NCBI GenBank assembly: GCA_022565665.1
Contig: JAIUMI010000002.1
Span: forward strand, 124,001 to 188,000
Direction of reading: 5' to 3'
Length of the DNA: 64,000 bases
Source: Glycocaulis sp.
Lineage (GTDB): Bacteria > Pseudomonadota > Alphaproteobacteria > Caulobacterales > Maricaulaceae
Shown in pieces: positions 36,388 to 45,035 of the stretch; position 1 is the stretch's first letter; each line of letters opens with the position of its first letter. The notes under the pieces were generated by a model. The model was not told the origin of the DNA. It searched no databases and saw only the letters and a list, made by a program, of their open reading frames with translations. The position numbers and the translations under genes are program-made.

Positions 36388-38225
36388 ACCATGGCGTCCG
36401 GCGAGGGGCCGGGCGGCAGAAGACGGCGGGATACAGCATGGTGAGGGGCCGCGCGATGGACATCTTGATTGCGGGACTGGGCCTGGTGGCCGCCTTTGTG
36501 GGCGGGCTGCAGGACTGGATGGCCGACCCGGCCACGCGCGAGGGTTTCGGCGAGGCGGTGCGCATTTACTGGACGGTGCTGTCCTGGGCGACCGTCTATG
36601 CCGCGCTGATGATCTTCGTCTCTTCGGTCGATGACACCTTTCTCGATCTCTATTTCTGGGTGCTGTCACTCCAGAACCTGCTCACCAGGCCTTTCCGCCG
36701 CATGCCTTCGGTCGAGGCCTTGCGCACCATGCCCGAAAAGCGGCTCGCCATCCTCATTCCGGCCTGGCAGGAGGCCGATGTGATCGCGCGCATGGTCGAT
36801 CACACGATTCAGGAGCTGGACTATTCGGCCTATGACATCTTCATCGGTGTCTATCCCAATGATGCGGCCACCATCCGCGAGACCGATGCACTGGTCGCCC
36901 GGCACGCCAATGTATACCGGGCCAATGTCGGCCATCCCGGGCCGACCTCGAAGGCTGATTGCCTGAACTGGATCGTGCAGAACGCACTCGCGCGCGAGGC
37001 CCAGACCGGCAGGCGCTATGATGCCTTCGTCATGCATGACAGCGAGGACGTCATCCATCCGCTCTCCTTCCGGGTAATGAATGCCTGGCTGGACCGGGCC
37101 GACATGGTCCAGCTTCCGGTCCTGTCCATGCCGCGCCCGTGGAACGCGCTGGTGGCAGGCCATTACATGGACGAGTTTGCCGAATGGCATTCGAAAGATC
37201 TTGTCGCACGCGCCCACATGACCGGCCAGGTGCCGTCGGCGGGCGTGGCCACGGCGCTCTCCCGGCGGGTGATCGACCTGCTCAACGCCGAACGGGACAA
37301 TCTGCCCTTCAACACGGACAGCCTGACCGAAGATTATGATATCGGCCACCGCCTCTATGAGGGCGGGTTCCGCTCTGCCTTCGTGCGCTATTTCGCGCGG
37401 GTCAAGCTCACGACCCCGGACGGGAAAAAGCGCACCCGGCGCGAGCTGGTCTGCACGCGCGAATTCTTCCCTGACACGCTGAAAGTGGCAGTGCGGCAGA
37501 AGTCGCGCTGGATGCTGGGCATTTCCTTCATGGGCTGGCGCCAGCTCGGCTGGACCGGGCCGCTGGTCCACCGCTATTTCCTCTACCGGGACCGCAAGGC
37601 CATCTGGACCGCGCCCACCGGCATGCTGGCCTATTTCATCGTGGTGCAGTGGGCGCTCTACTGGCTGATCGCCACGCTGGTGCCGGAAGCGGGCACCCTG
37701 CCGCCGCTGATCGACCCGCAAAGCTGGGTCTGGACCATCGTGCTGATCAATTTCTGGTTCTTGGTGAACCGCGTCGTGCACCGGCTGATCTTCACCGGCA
37801 CCACGCACGGGATAAAGCTGACCCTGCTCGCCCCGCTGCGCATGGTGGTCGCCAATTATATCGGCTTTCTGGCCTCCATGCGGGCGCTGCGCCGCTGGAT
37901 CGTGCATCTGGCCACCGGCAAGCCCATCACCTGGGACAAGACCATGCACGCCTATCCTTCGCTGGAGGAGATACGCCGGGCGCAGGCGAGCTTTGCCTGG
38001 CATGATGACCGGCCGGCCACCCGGCATCTGCCCGAAACCCTCACTGCAGCCCTTGCCGCGCCCGCCCCCGTCCTTGCAGAGCCTGAACTGTTGGAGGCTT
38101 CTGAACGCCCGGCCTTCCGCATCGATCAGGCCATCGAGGCCCTGCAGGCGCGCCCGCGCCGGACCGCGCACACTCCACCGCCCATGCCCGCTTCGCGTGA
38201 GCGCATACCGGAGACCACGCCATGA
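36384..38225 (+). CDS. NfrB-like membrane glycosyltransferase (phage N4 receptor synthesis)
   Basis: 613-aa inner-membrane GT2 processive enzyme of the NfrB family. An N-terminal hydrophobic segment and a second one (~70-90) precede the cytosolic domain with LIPAWQEADVI, VYPNDAATI, H218-DSED, T315-E-D and QKSRW (372-376, the QxxRW motif), followed by several membrane helices (~400-510) and GKPITWDKTMHAYPS, a characteristic NfrB closing segment. E. coli NfrB ends with a c-di-GMP-binding MshEN domain; here a ~90-residue Pro/Ala-rich tail takes its place. ATG at 36384 overlaps the wecB stop; ATGs at 36438 and 36456 are alternatives. It likely polymerises a ManNAc-containing glycan across the membrane. 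Confidence 0.85.
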   Translation: MNHGVRRGAGRQKTAGYSMVRGRAMDILIAGLGLVAAFVGGLQDWMADPATREGFGEAVRIYWTVLSWATVYAALMIFVSSVDDTFLDLYFWVLSLQNLLTRPFRRMPSVEALRTMPEKRLAILIPAWQEADVIARMVDHTIQELDYSAYDIFIGVYPNDAATIRETDALVARHANVYRANVGHPGPTSKADCLNWIVQNALAREAQTGRRYDAFVMHDSEDVIHPLSFRVMNAWLDRADMVQLPVLSMPRPWNALVAGHYMDEFAEWHSKDLVARAHMTGQVPSAGVATALSRRVIDLLNAERDNLPFNTDSLTEDYDIGHRLYEGGFRSAFVRYFARVKLTTPDGKKRTRRELVCTREFFPDTLKVAVRQKSRWMLGISFMGWRQLGWTGPLVHRYFLYRDRKAIWTAPTGMLAYFIVVQWALYWLIATLVPEAGTLPPLIDPQSWVWTIVLINFWFLVNRVVHRLIFTGTTHGIKLTLLAPLRMVVANYIGFLASMRALRRWIVHLATGKPITWDKTMHAYPSLEEIRRAQASFAWHDDRPATRHLPETLTAALAAPAPVLAEPELLEASERPAFRIDQAIEALQARPRRTAHTPPPMPASRERIPETTP

Positions 38226-39916
38226 CCCGCTCTGACAAACTCGCCCGCCGCTGGCGTTTCCGCCTCAACAGCGCCGCCGGCCTTCTGGTTGCCGGTTTGC
38301 TGTTTGAATCCGGACCGGATCTCGACCGGGCCGTCTCCGCGTTTGCCGGCCATGCCGCGCAACCGGCCTGCGACTATGAGCAATTGCGCGAGCAGGCGGT
38401 CGATGCGGGCACGGCGCAGGGCTGGGCGATGGCCGGTGACTGCGCGGTCTCGATAGGCGATCCCGCTACGGCGCTGGAAGCCTATCTCTACGCCCACACG
38501 ATCGGCGGGATGAGCGATGGCGAAACCCTCTATGTCCTGCGCTCCATCGGCTTTCAGGCCGAGGCAGCGGGAGACACAGACCGGTCCCGCTGGGCGTGGG
38601 ACGAGGCGGCAAGCCTGTCCGGCAGTGCCGAGGACGGCCTGCGCGCAGCCCGCGCCTTGCGTCTTGCCGGATATCCCGACCGGGCCAGCGCGCGCCTGGC
38701 GCGCGTGGATGGCGCCGCACTGCAAGGCCCTGTCCTCGCCCTCTATTATGAAGAGCGCGCACGTACCATCGCAGCGGACCAGCCGCGCGAAGCGGCGATA
38801 TGGATGGAACGCGCGATCAGCGTCGAAGACGCGGCATTTCGCCATTTCGACCGTGGTCTGTGGCTGGAGCGGGCTGGCGACAATGCCGGCGCTCTGGCTG
38901 CCTTCGAGGCGGCGCGTCAGCGCGACCCGCAGAATGCCGATATCGTACTGGCCAATGCCTATGCCCTCAGCCGGGCGGCACGCCATGACGAGGCCGCCAT
39001 TTTGTTTGCAGAAGCGGCCTGGCAGGATGCGGCCAACCCCACACCGCGGGAAGAAGAGGGCTATGCCCGGGCCGCCGCAGGCCAGCGAAGCGGCGCGGCG
39101 CTTGCTTTTCGCGATGCGATTGACCGCCACCATGGCGCGTCCAGCGCGCAAGGCGATCCCGTGCGCCTGTACCGCCTGCGCCGCGAAGTGGAGACGCTGG
39201 AGCGGACTTTTTATGCCACCGGCTATCTGACCTACCGGGACGATGCGGCGCTGGGCGGGTTCACCCTGCCCGAACAGGGCACGTTTGAAAGCCAGGCCGG
39301 GCTGGAAGCGGGCTGGCGGCCTGAAGCGCTTTACCGCGCGGGCCGGGGTGTGACCCTTTATGGACGGGCCTTTCAGGGCCTTGAGCCGGGCTCGCTTCAG
39401 TTTACCGAAGACACGCTGCAACTGGGTATTGGCGCACGCTGGAAGCCGTTTGCCTCCCACGATTTCAACCTCGCGGCGGAACGCCTGATCGCTGGCGGTG
39501 ATCTGGCCCGTGATGCCTGGCTCTTACGGGCGTCCTGGGGCTGGACGCAAGGGGGTGACTGGAACCCTGTGGCCGACCGCTGGGCCTATACCAGCCTTTA
39601 TGGCGATCTGGCGTGGATACCGGACAGTCCGCAGTTCCGCTCTGCCTATGTCTCTGTGCGCCATGGCCTGCGTTTTCGTACTGGTGAGGGCTGGGCCGTC
39701 ACGCCCTATCTCACCGCCGTCGGCCAGATTTCCGATGACAGCCTCGTCACGCGGGAAAGGCTGGAAGCCGGGGCGGGCGTGATGGTGTCACGCTGGTTTG
39801 GCGAGGACCGCTACCGGGCCTATCGCCACCGGGTCGATTTCGAGCTGGAATACCGCGCCGGCACGGGCGACACGTCGGACCAGAACGTGATCGGGCGTAT
39901 CGTGGTCAACTTCTGA
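38222..39916 (+). CDS. NfrA-like outer-membrane protein (TPR plus beta-barrel)
   Basis: 564 aa. A hydrophobic N-terminal segment (~17-27) can serve for export. Residues ~50-320 form TPR-like repeats (for example FDRGLWLERAGDNAGALAAFEAARQ-type units near 200-225). From ~335 on, beta-strand-rich sequence of the NfrA C-terminal domain begins at TFYATGYLTYRDD and ends in IVVNF with a terminal Phe, the outer-membrane insertion signal. E. coli NfrA is the outer-membrane exporter and phage N4 receptor partner of NfrB. Starts with ATGA overlap on nfrB. Confidence 0.85.
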   Translation: MTRSDKLARRWRFRLNSAAGLLVAGLLFESGPDLDRAVSAFAGHAAQPACDYEQLREQAVDAGTAQGWAMAGDCAVSIGDPATALEAYLYAHTIGGMSDGETLYVLRSIGFQAEAAGDTDRSRWAWDEAASLSGSAEDGLRAARALRLAGYPDRASARLARVDGAALQGPVLALYYEERARTIAADQPREAAIWMERAISVEDAAFRHFDRGLWLERAGDNAGALAAFEAARQRDPQNADIVLANAYALSRAARHDEAAILFAEAAWQDAANPTPREEEGYARAAAGQRSGAALAFRDAIDRHHGASSAQGDPVRLYRLRREVETLERTFYATGYLTYRDDAALGGFTLPEQGTFESQAGLEAGWRPEALYRAGRGVTLYGRAFQGLEPGSLQFTEDTLQLGIGARWKPFASHDFNLAAERLIAGGDLARDAWLLRASWGWTQGGDWNPVADRWAYTSLYGDLAWIPDSPQFRSAYVSVRHGLRFRTGEGWAVTPYLTAVGQISDDSLVTRERLEAGAGVMVSRWFGEDRYRAYRHRVDFELEYRAGTGDTSDQNVIGRIVVNF

Positions 39917-40006
39917 TGACTCCGGCCATGGTCTTGCCGCCCCCTCGCCTGCATTAACCATAAGTGCTATACTGTTTTGTCATAAAGTGTGTGGCAGGAC
40001 AGGCCG

Positions 40007-40864
40007 ATGGCGCTTTTCTTTTCCATTCAGGCCGGCAGCGCGGCCAAGACGGTGATCGGGGCTGCGCTCGTTGGTGCAGGCCTGACCGTGTCCGGGCAGG
40101 TGGCTGACGATTACGCTCTGCGTGAGCGGGCCTATGCGCTGGCCGATACTGGCCAGTGCAGCGCTGCCGTCAGCGCCTTCACCCAGCTTGGCCGCAATGG
40201 CGGTGATGCGCGTGACTGGCTGGCCGCGGCAACCTGCGCCATTGAGGCGGGCGATCATGCGCGCGCCGTGGAGGCGCTGCAGCAGGTGCTGCCCCAGCGT
40301 CATACCCTCACGATTGATGAGCAGCTCTTTGCATTGCGCAGCTATGGCTATCAGGCTGAAGCCTATGGTGACTGGCAGGGCGTGCATGCCAGCTGGTCGG
40401 ATGCAGCGCAGCTGTCTGGCGAGACCCGCGACCGGCTGATGGCAGCGCGCGGTGCCCGCCTAGCCGGGTTTGGCAGTGAAGCCCGCCGCGGCCTTGACGG
40501 TGTCGAGCCGCGCGCGCTCGCCCCGCGCTATGCCGCCATCTACCATGATGAACGCGCCCACCATGCCGCCTCTTCCGGGCGTTACCGCGAAGCGCTGGCC
40601 CAGATCGACCAGGCGGTGACGGCAGAAGACGTGCCCTTCCGCCGCTATCAGCAAGGGCTCTATATGGTGCGTCTGGGAATGAACCGGTCAGCCACCCATG
40701 CTTTTGAGCTGGCGCTGGCCTCAGATCCGGACAATGCCAACATATTGATGTCGCTGGCCTATGCGTACCGGGCTGCCGGCAATCTGTCTGCCGCCCGCGA
40801 CATCTATGCGCGCGCGGCGCGGCTGGAACCGTCCATGAGCCGCGTGGCGGCTGATTTCAGCTAG
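40007..40864 (+). CDS. TPR protein, barrel-less paralogue of the NfrA-like N-terminus
   Basis: 285 aa. N-terminal hydrophobic segment (~10-28) followed by TPR repeats that run parallel to the preceding NfrA-like protein: both have an LFALRSYGYQAEA / LYVLRSIGFQAEA unit, then SW-x-DAAQLSGE / AWDEAASLSGS, then YHDERAHHAA / YYEERARTIA. It ends after the TPR region with no barrel. Probably a periplasmic partner of the export machine, arisen by partial duplication. ATG at 40007 follows AGGACAGG; the GTG frame at 39989 is less likely. A TATACT box lies at 39968-39973, 34 bases upstream. Confidence 0.75.
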   Translation: MALFFSIQAGSAAKTVIGAALVGAGLTVSGQVADDYALRERAYALADTGQCSAAVSAFTQLGRNGGDARDWLAAATCAIEAGDHARAVEALQQVLPQRHTLTIDEQLFALRSYGYQAEAYGDWQGVHASWSDAAQLSGETRDRLMAARGARLAGFGSEARRGLDGVEPRALAPRYAAIYHDERAHHAASSGRYREALAQIDQAVTAEDVPFRRYQQGLYMVRLGMNRSATHAFELALASDPDNANILMSLAYAYRAAGNLSAARDIYARAARLEPSMSRVAADFS

Positions 40865-40949
40865 GGCCGGCCGGCCGCAGGCACTGCCTGCTCCACCGGC
40901 TTCTCGGCCGGAACCGATTATTTACGCCCGTCATGCCATGATCGCGGGC

Positions 40950-41381
40950 ATGAAACAGATCGTCCTTCCCCTTGCACTGGCGCTGATCGTCTGCGGCGCG
41001 GCCCACGCCGCGCCCCCGCCGGCCGAACCGGCGCGTAGCGAAGGGGCTGGCCGCCCGATCAGCTCGGCCACCAGCTATGTGCAGATGGAGCCGTTGATCA
41101 CGGCGGTCCATTACGGATCGGGCGTGTCAGGCATATTGCATGTGGAGATGTCGCTGGACGTGCCCGAGGCACGGCTGCGGGCACGGGCCGATGAACGCAA
41201 GGCGCGCCTGCGCGATGCGTATACGACGGCGATTTCCACCTATGCAGGGCTGGTATACCGGCGCGGAGACGTGCCTGATATCGAGCGGATAACCGCTCTT
41301 TTACAGCGGGCAACGGATTCGGTACTGGGAGAAACCGGTGCGGAGGTACTGCTGTCCATGGTGATCATCCACGAGCGCTGA
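40950..41381 (+). CDS. Secreted protein with FliL-like periplasmic domain
   Basis: 143 aa from the ATG at 40950 (an ATG at 40938 is in frame). The N-terminus MKQIVLPLALALIVCGAAHA is a clear signal peptide; AAPPPAEPA follows. The rest, SYVQMEPLITAVHYGSG, then GILHVEMSLDV, then a helix LRDAYTTAISTYAG and a final strand EVLLSMVIIHER, follows the order of the FliL periplasmic (stomatin-like) domain, but without FliL's membrane anchor. There are no flagellar genes nearby. Placed last in the nfr-like cluster, it may stabilise that machine. The FliL likeness is by eye. Confidence 0.6.
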   Translation: MKQIVLPLALALIVCGAAHAAPPPAEPARSEGAGRPISSATSYVQMEPLITAVHYGSGVSGILHVEMSLDVPEARLRARADERKARLRDAYTTAISTYAGLVYRRGDVPDIERITALLQRATDSVLGETGAEVLLSMVIIHER

Positions 41382-41417
41382 GGCGCCCGCAGATGACCCG
41401 CCATATTATGTCTATAT

Positions 41418-41738
41418 TTATTCGCGCGGCACGATGGTAAAGGTCACGGTCTCGCCGGCCGCGTTCTCCCCTTCCCAGCTATCGCCGAGCGCAAGGCCCT
41501 CCTGGATGGGCTGGCAGTTAGTCTCACCGGTAGCGCGGCTGGTACACAGCTCATCGCCTTGGACCTCCCAGGTGCCGGAAATGCCCACATCGCTGGAATA
41601 GGTCCCGTCCGCATCAAGTATGACGGTATAGGTCACACCGCCACCCTCCACGCGCAGGGCGTGTTCGATCAGCGCGTCGACTGAGGTGTGATCATCGGCT
41701 CCGGCAAGTGCCAGGCTCGCGGCAAGCATGGTCAGCAT
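41418..41738 (-). CDS. Small secreted protein, unknown
   Basis: 106 aa from the ATG at 41738, which follows GGGAG. The start MLTMLAASLALAGADDHTS is a short signal peptide. The mature part is beta-rich with two cysteines (LCTSRATGETNCQ) that could form a disulfide, the pattern TYTVILDADGTYSSDVGISGTWEVQGDELC being typical of lipocalin-like or META-type periplasmic beta-sandwiches. Not assigned to a family. The frame upstream to 41768 lacks a good start. Confidence 0.6.
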   Translation of the reverse strand: MLTMLAASLALAGADDHTSVDALIEHALRVEGGGVTYTVILDADGTYSSDVGISGTWEVQGDELCTSRATGETNCQPIQEGLALGDSWEGENAAGETVTFTIVPRE

Positions 41739-41832
41739 GTCTGATATCTCCCTGTCCTTTCGGCCCACGCCCCCTTCACGGACCCGCGGGCCCGCCCGGA
41801 CATGGTTAATGCAAGGTTAACCAATCAGGCCG

Positions 41833-42123
41833 TCACGCGGAAGCCGCTTCGTTGATGAAACGTGCCATCTCGACGTCGAGCGCGCTCACCCCGTCGCAGT
41901 CATGCGTGGTCAGTACGATCTCGACCTTGTTGTAAACATTGAACCATTCCGGGTGATGGTTCATCGTCTCGGCCTTCAGCGCCACCCGGCTCATGAAGCC
42001 GAAGGCAGTGTTGAAATCGGCGAATTTGAGCGTGCGGGTGATGGCATCGCGCCCGCCTTCCAGCTTGCTCCAGCCGGTCACTTGCTTCAGGGCCGCGTCC
42101 GCGCCGATCTTCTGGGGGGCCAT
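41833..42123 (-). CDS. 4a-hydroxytetrahydrobiopterin dehydratase (PCD/DCoH)
   Basis: 96-aa small enzyme that dehydrates 4a-hydroxytetrahydropterin, recycling the pterin cofactor of aromatic amino-acid hydroxylases. Active-site block: [17 protein letters not shown] with the two adjacent histidines and Pro-Glu-Trp, followed by [13 protein letters not shown]. The ATG at 42123 has AAGGAG upstream; the frame extends to 42177 without a site. No phenylalanine hydroxylase gene is in view. Confidence 0.93.
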   Translation of the reverse strand: MAPQKIGADAALKQVTGWSKLEGGRDAITRTLKFADFNTAFGFMSRVALKAETMNHHPEWFNVYNKVEIVLTTHDCDGVSALDVEMARFINEAASA

Positions 42124-42211
42124 GCGTTTCTCCTTGCTGGTTTCGCGTTTACCGAAAAATGACTCATGGCGTGCCATGATAGGGGTTCAACTGGCAAGAA
42201 AGGACGTGGCA

Positions 42212-42484
42212 ATGACACGCTTCCTGAAGTCTGAGTCCAATCCCGGCGGCCGCAGGCTGGAGGATATCCTCATGGAGATCCGCGCCGACGTGCTGATCCG
42301 CTGCACCAAGATCTCCGACGATGTGCGCCCCGAAGCGCTGCACGTGATGAACAACAATGTGAAGATACTGGAGCATCTGACCGCGGCCATCGATCTGGCG
42401 CAGGACTCCACACAGCTTCTCGACCGGGCTTTCGGCCCGTCCGAAGCCGAGCATGGCGGCCCGCCGCGCATCGGCGTGGCCTGA
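42212..42484 (+). CDS. Small conserved protein, 90 aa, unknown
   Basis: Begins MTRFLKSESNPGGRRLEDIL after an AAGGACG ribosome site; the longer frame reaching back to 41993 overlaps the divergent dehydratase gene and is not believable. The product is helical, acidic and soluble, with a segment EIRADVLIRCTKISDDVRPEA and a helix HVMNNNVKILEHLTAAIDLA. Similar small proteins occur in Caulobacterales-type genomes. No family name recognised. Lies 88 bp before the iron-dependent alcohol dehydrogenase gene. Confidence 0.6.
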   Translation: MTRFLKSESNPGGRRLEDILMEIRADVLIRCTKISDDVRPEALHVMNNNVKILEHLTAAIDLAQDSTQLLDRAFGPSEAEHGGPPRIGVA

Positions 42485-42571
42485 GAGAGCATCAGCATAC
42501 TCAAGGCTTGAATTTCGCGTTTCGAGCGGCCAGCCTTCCTGTCCCGGCCGGGAGAGGAAGGATCACCGCTC

Positions 42572-43711
42572 ATGCACGCATTTCAGTTCCGTACCGTTCC
42601 CCATATCGTCTCCGCGCCGGGCGCGGCAGCCCAGCTCGCCCGTCATGCAACCCCCGCCCTGAAGTGCGCAAAACGCCTGCTGGTCATCACCGACAAGGGG
42701 GTGATGGGGCTAGGACTTCTGAACGCTGCCCTCAACGGGCTGCAGGCGGATGGTTATGCGGTCCATGTTTATGACAAGGTGGTTGCAGACCCGCCTGAAA
42801 GCGTCCTCTTTGAAGCGGTGGAGGAGGGCCGCGCCTTTGGCGCAGAAGCGGTGATCGGCTTTGGCGGCGGCAGCCCGATGGATACGGCCAAAGTCGTCGC
42901 CCTGCTGCTCGGCGGCCCGCAAGAGCTCGCTGACATGTACGGCATGGACAAGGCGGCCGGTCCGCGCCTGCCGCTTGTCCTCATCCCCACCACGGCCGGT
43001 ACCGGCTCGGAGGTGACGAGCGTTGCGGTCATCACCACCGGCGCGACCTCCAAGCGCGGGATTGCCGCTGCTCCGCTTTATGCCGATATGGCGATCCTTG
43101 ATGCTGATCTGACGCTTGGCCTGCCGCGCCATATCACGGCGGCGACCGGCATTGATGCGATGGTCCACGCCATCGAGGCCTATACCGGCAAGCGCTTCAA
43201 GAACCCTGTGTCCGACGCGCTCGCGCTCGCCGCGATGAAGAAGCTGCACGGCGCGCTGGAGCGGGTCTGCCAGGACGGATCGGACCGCAAAGGCCGGGCC
43301 GACATGCTGCTGGGCGCCATGCTGGCGGGCCAGGCCTTCTCCAACTCGCCTGTCGGCGGGGTGCACGCCATGGCCTATCCGCTGGGGGGCATGTTTCACG
43401 TGCCGCACGGGCTGTCCAACTCGGTCGTCCTGCCCCCGGTTCTGCGTTTCAACGCCAATACTGCTGAGGCCCTTTATAGCGAGATTGCGGCCCATATCGG
43501 CCTGAAAGCCAGCTCTTCTGCCCTGATCGCGGAAATGGAGCGCATTGCCGATGCGGTGGGGATTGAGCGGCGTCTCTCCCAGCTGGGGATCAGCCATAAT
43601 GATATCCCGGCCATGGCAGAAGACGTGGCGGCCAATGACCGGCTTCTACCCAATAATCCCCGGCCCATGGGCTATGACGATATCGTGGCCATGTATGAGG
43701 AAATCCTGTGA
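42572..43711 (+). CDS. Iron-containing alcohol dehydrogenase
   Basis: 379-aa member of the type III (Fe-ADH) family. NAD loop [16 protein letters not shown] (98-113), [16 protein letters not shown], the metal-site aspartate and histidine in [14 protein letters not shown] and the second histidine pair in [16 protein letters not shown]. Complete length. The alcohol/aldehyde substrate cannot be told. A 4-bp GTGA overlap ties it to the thioesterase gene. Confidence 0.93.
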   Translation: MHAFQFRTVPHIVSAPGAAAQLARHATPALKCAKRLLVITDKGVMGLGLLNAALNGLQADGYAVHVYDKVVADPPESVLFEAVEEGRAFGAEAVIGFGGGSPMDTAKVVALLLGGPQELADMYGMDKAAGPRLPLVLIPTTAGTGSEVTSVAVITTGATSKRGIAAAPLYADMAILDADLTLGLPRHITAATGIDAMVHAIEAYTGKRFKNPVSDALALAAMKKLHGALERVCQDGSDRKGRADMLLGAMLAGQAFSNSPVGGVHAMAYPLGGMFHVPHGLSNSVVLPPVLRFNANTAEALYSEIAAHIGLKASSSALIAEMERIADAVGIERRLSQLGISHNDIPAMAEDVAANDRLLPNNPRPMGYDDIVAMYEEIL

Positions 43712-44145
43712 GCGGGCGCGAACCACCGGCCCGGCGCTCGGCTTTTCCCGCGCTCGAGCCGATCGAGACGCGCTGGGCCGATAATGACATTTACGGCCAT
43801 ATCAACAATGTCACCTATTACGCCTATTTCGACACTGCGGTGAACCGCTGGCTGGTCAAGGCAGGCCTGCTCGACATTGCGGGCGGCGATCCGATTGGCC
43901 TGGTGGTGGAAACCGGCTGCCGCTATCACGCCCCGGCCGCCTTCCCTGATACGCTGGAAGCCGGCATCAGGGTGTCAAAGCTCGGCAATTCCTCGGTGCG
44001 CTACGAGATCGCCATCTTCCACGCAGGCGGCGAGGAGGCGATTGCCCAGGGCTTTTTCACCCATGTCTATGTGGACCGGCAGACCCGGCGGCCCAAACCC
44101 CTGCCGGAAGACTGGCGCCGCGCGCTGGAGCGGTTGATGGCTTAG
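43708..44145 (+). CDS. Acyl-CoA thioesterase, 4HBT hot-dog fold
   Basis: 145 aa. [23 protein letters not shown] (here as two halves, [14 protein letters not shown] and YFDTAVNRW) is the 4-hydroxybenzoyl-CoA thioesterase signature with the catalytic aspartate; YRYEIAIF-type strands follow. It hydrolyses an acyl-CoA of unknown chain. GTG start overlapping the stop of the alcohol dehydrogenase; convergent 4-bp overlap with the membrane protein gene downstream. Confidence 0.9.
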   Translation: MSGREPPARRSAFPALEPIETRWADNDIYGHINNVTYYAYFDTAVNRWLVKAGLLDIAGGDPIGLVVETGCRYHAPAAFPDTLEAGIRVSKLGNSSVRYEIAIFHAGGEEAIAQGFFTHVYVDRQTRRPKPLPEDWRRALERLMA

Positions 44146-44711
44146 GACCCGAACCGCGACAGGATGAGCGGGACGGCAAAAACCAGCAGAAGCGGCACCA
44201 CGATCAGCCCGGCGATGATGGCGCGGGCCGTCCAGTCCGGCTTGCCGGGTTGACCTGACTTGCTTTCGCCGTCGGCAATCAGGCGCAGCGCCCGGTAGGT
44301 GCTACGGGCCGCAGCGGCCCGGCCCGCCATGCGCTTGAGCTTTTCCAGCGCCGCTTCCCCGCCTCCCGCCACGCGCAGAACCAGTTCGCGCGCCGCCCAG
44401 CGCTCCGGACTTTCATGGCGCAGCTGGCGGGCCGACAGCCAGGCCATGGTCGCCACCAGCAGCAGAGGGAAGACCACCACCAGACCGGTAGCCATCGCGC
44501 CGAAGAAACCGCTGCCTGAACCCCGTGTCCCGAACAGCACGCCCGCCAGCGCCACGGCCGCGCCAAAGCCGATCTGGAACCACATGCCGGAGAACAGCCG
44601 CCGCAGAGGCAGGGACACAAACCGCCCGGCCTCGTCATCGGCCGCCCGAATGACACCGCCGCTGAAACCTGCCTTGGCCAGCACGGCCTTTTCCTTGTCC
44701 GTCAGGCTCAT
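44142..44711 (-). CDS. Membrane protein, 189 aa, unknown
   Basis: Not recognised. The first ~40 residues are soluble ([19 protein letters not shown]). Two membrane helices lie at ~50-68 and ~75-98, a charged helix at ~100-145 carries Arg/Lys ([19 protein letters not shown]), and a last helix spans ~165-185 near the end. ATG at 44711 comes directly behind GGAGGAGGGG. That ribosome site is one arm of a perfect 21-bp inverted repeat, so translation may be strongly repressed by mRNA folding. Confidence 0.65.
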   Translation of the reverse strand: MSLTDKEKAVLAKAGFSGGVIRAADDEAGRFVSLPLRRLFSGMWFQIGFGAAVALAGVLFGTRGSGSGFFGAMATGLVVVFPLLLVATMAWLSARQLRHESPERWAARELVLRVAGGGEAALEKLKRMAGRAAAARSTYRALRLIADGESKSGQPGKPDWTARAIIAGLIVVPLLLVFAVPLILSRFGS

Positions 44712-44754
44712 CCCCTCCTCCAACCGGCCATCATGGCCGGTTGGAGGAGGGGAT
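44710..44754. repeat. Perfect 21-bp inverted repeat over a ribosome binding site
   Basis: Bases 44710-44730 and 44734-44754 are exact reverse complements separated by only 3 bases. On the minus strand the arm next to the start codon is the GGAGGAGGGG Shine-Dalgarno itself, and the other arm is its complement, so the mRNA leader of the downstream membrane protein gene would form a very stable hairpin that hides its ribosome site and first base of the start. Confidence 0.9.
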
Positions 44755-44798
44755 CAAGATCAACTTGGCCAAACAGCCCCCGCCGGTTGCCGTGACCC

Positions 44799-45035
44799 AT
44801 GCCCACGGTTCTGCGCATTGATGGCTACAGATTCTATTTCCACAGCCATGAGCCCGACGAACCGCCGCACGTTCACGTGGACAAGGCGGGCGCGACGGCC
44901 AAGATATGGCTCACCCCGGTTGGACTCGCCCGCAATATCGGGTTTCGTGGTCCCGAACTGTCGGCTGTGCTAAAACATGTGACGGCGCACCGGGACGCGC
45001 TTCTGGAGAGTTGGCATGACTTCTTTGGCCATTGA
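44799..45035 (+). CDS. DUF4160 protein
   Basis: 78 aa with the full DUF4160 pattern: MPTVLRIDGYRFYFHSHEP, then EPPHVHVDKAGATAKIWL and a C-terminal helix ending SWHDFFGH. The protein is small, soluble and His-rich. DUF4160 genes are habitually followed by DUF2442 genes, as here, and the pair has been proposed as a toxin–antitoxin-like module without firm evidence. ATG start; its last 20 bases overlap the next gene. Confidence 0.88.
   Translation: MPTVLRIDGYRFYFHSHEPDEPPHVHVDKAGATAKIWLTPVGLARNIGFRGPELSAVLKHVTAHRDALLESWHDFFGH

Noticed and set aside
36666..38171. 501-codon open frame on the minus strand
   Set aside because: Antisense to the NfrB-like gene; sequence is low-complexity and has no domain pattern. 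Also rejected: 38126-39460 (antisense to nfrA-like) and 35392-36333 (antisense to wecB).
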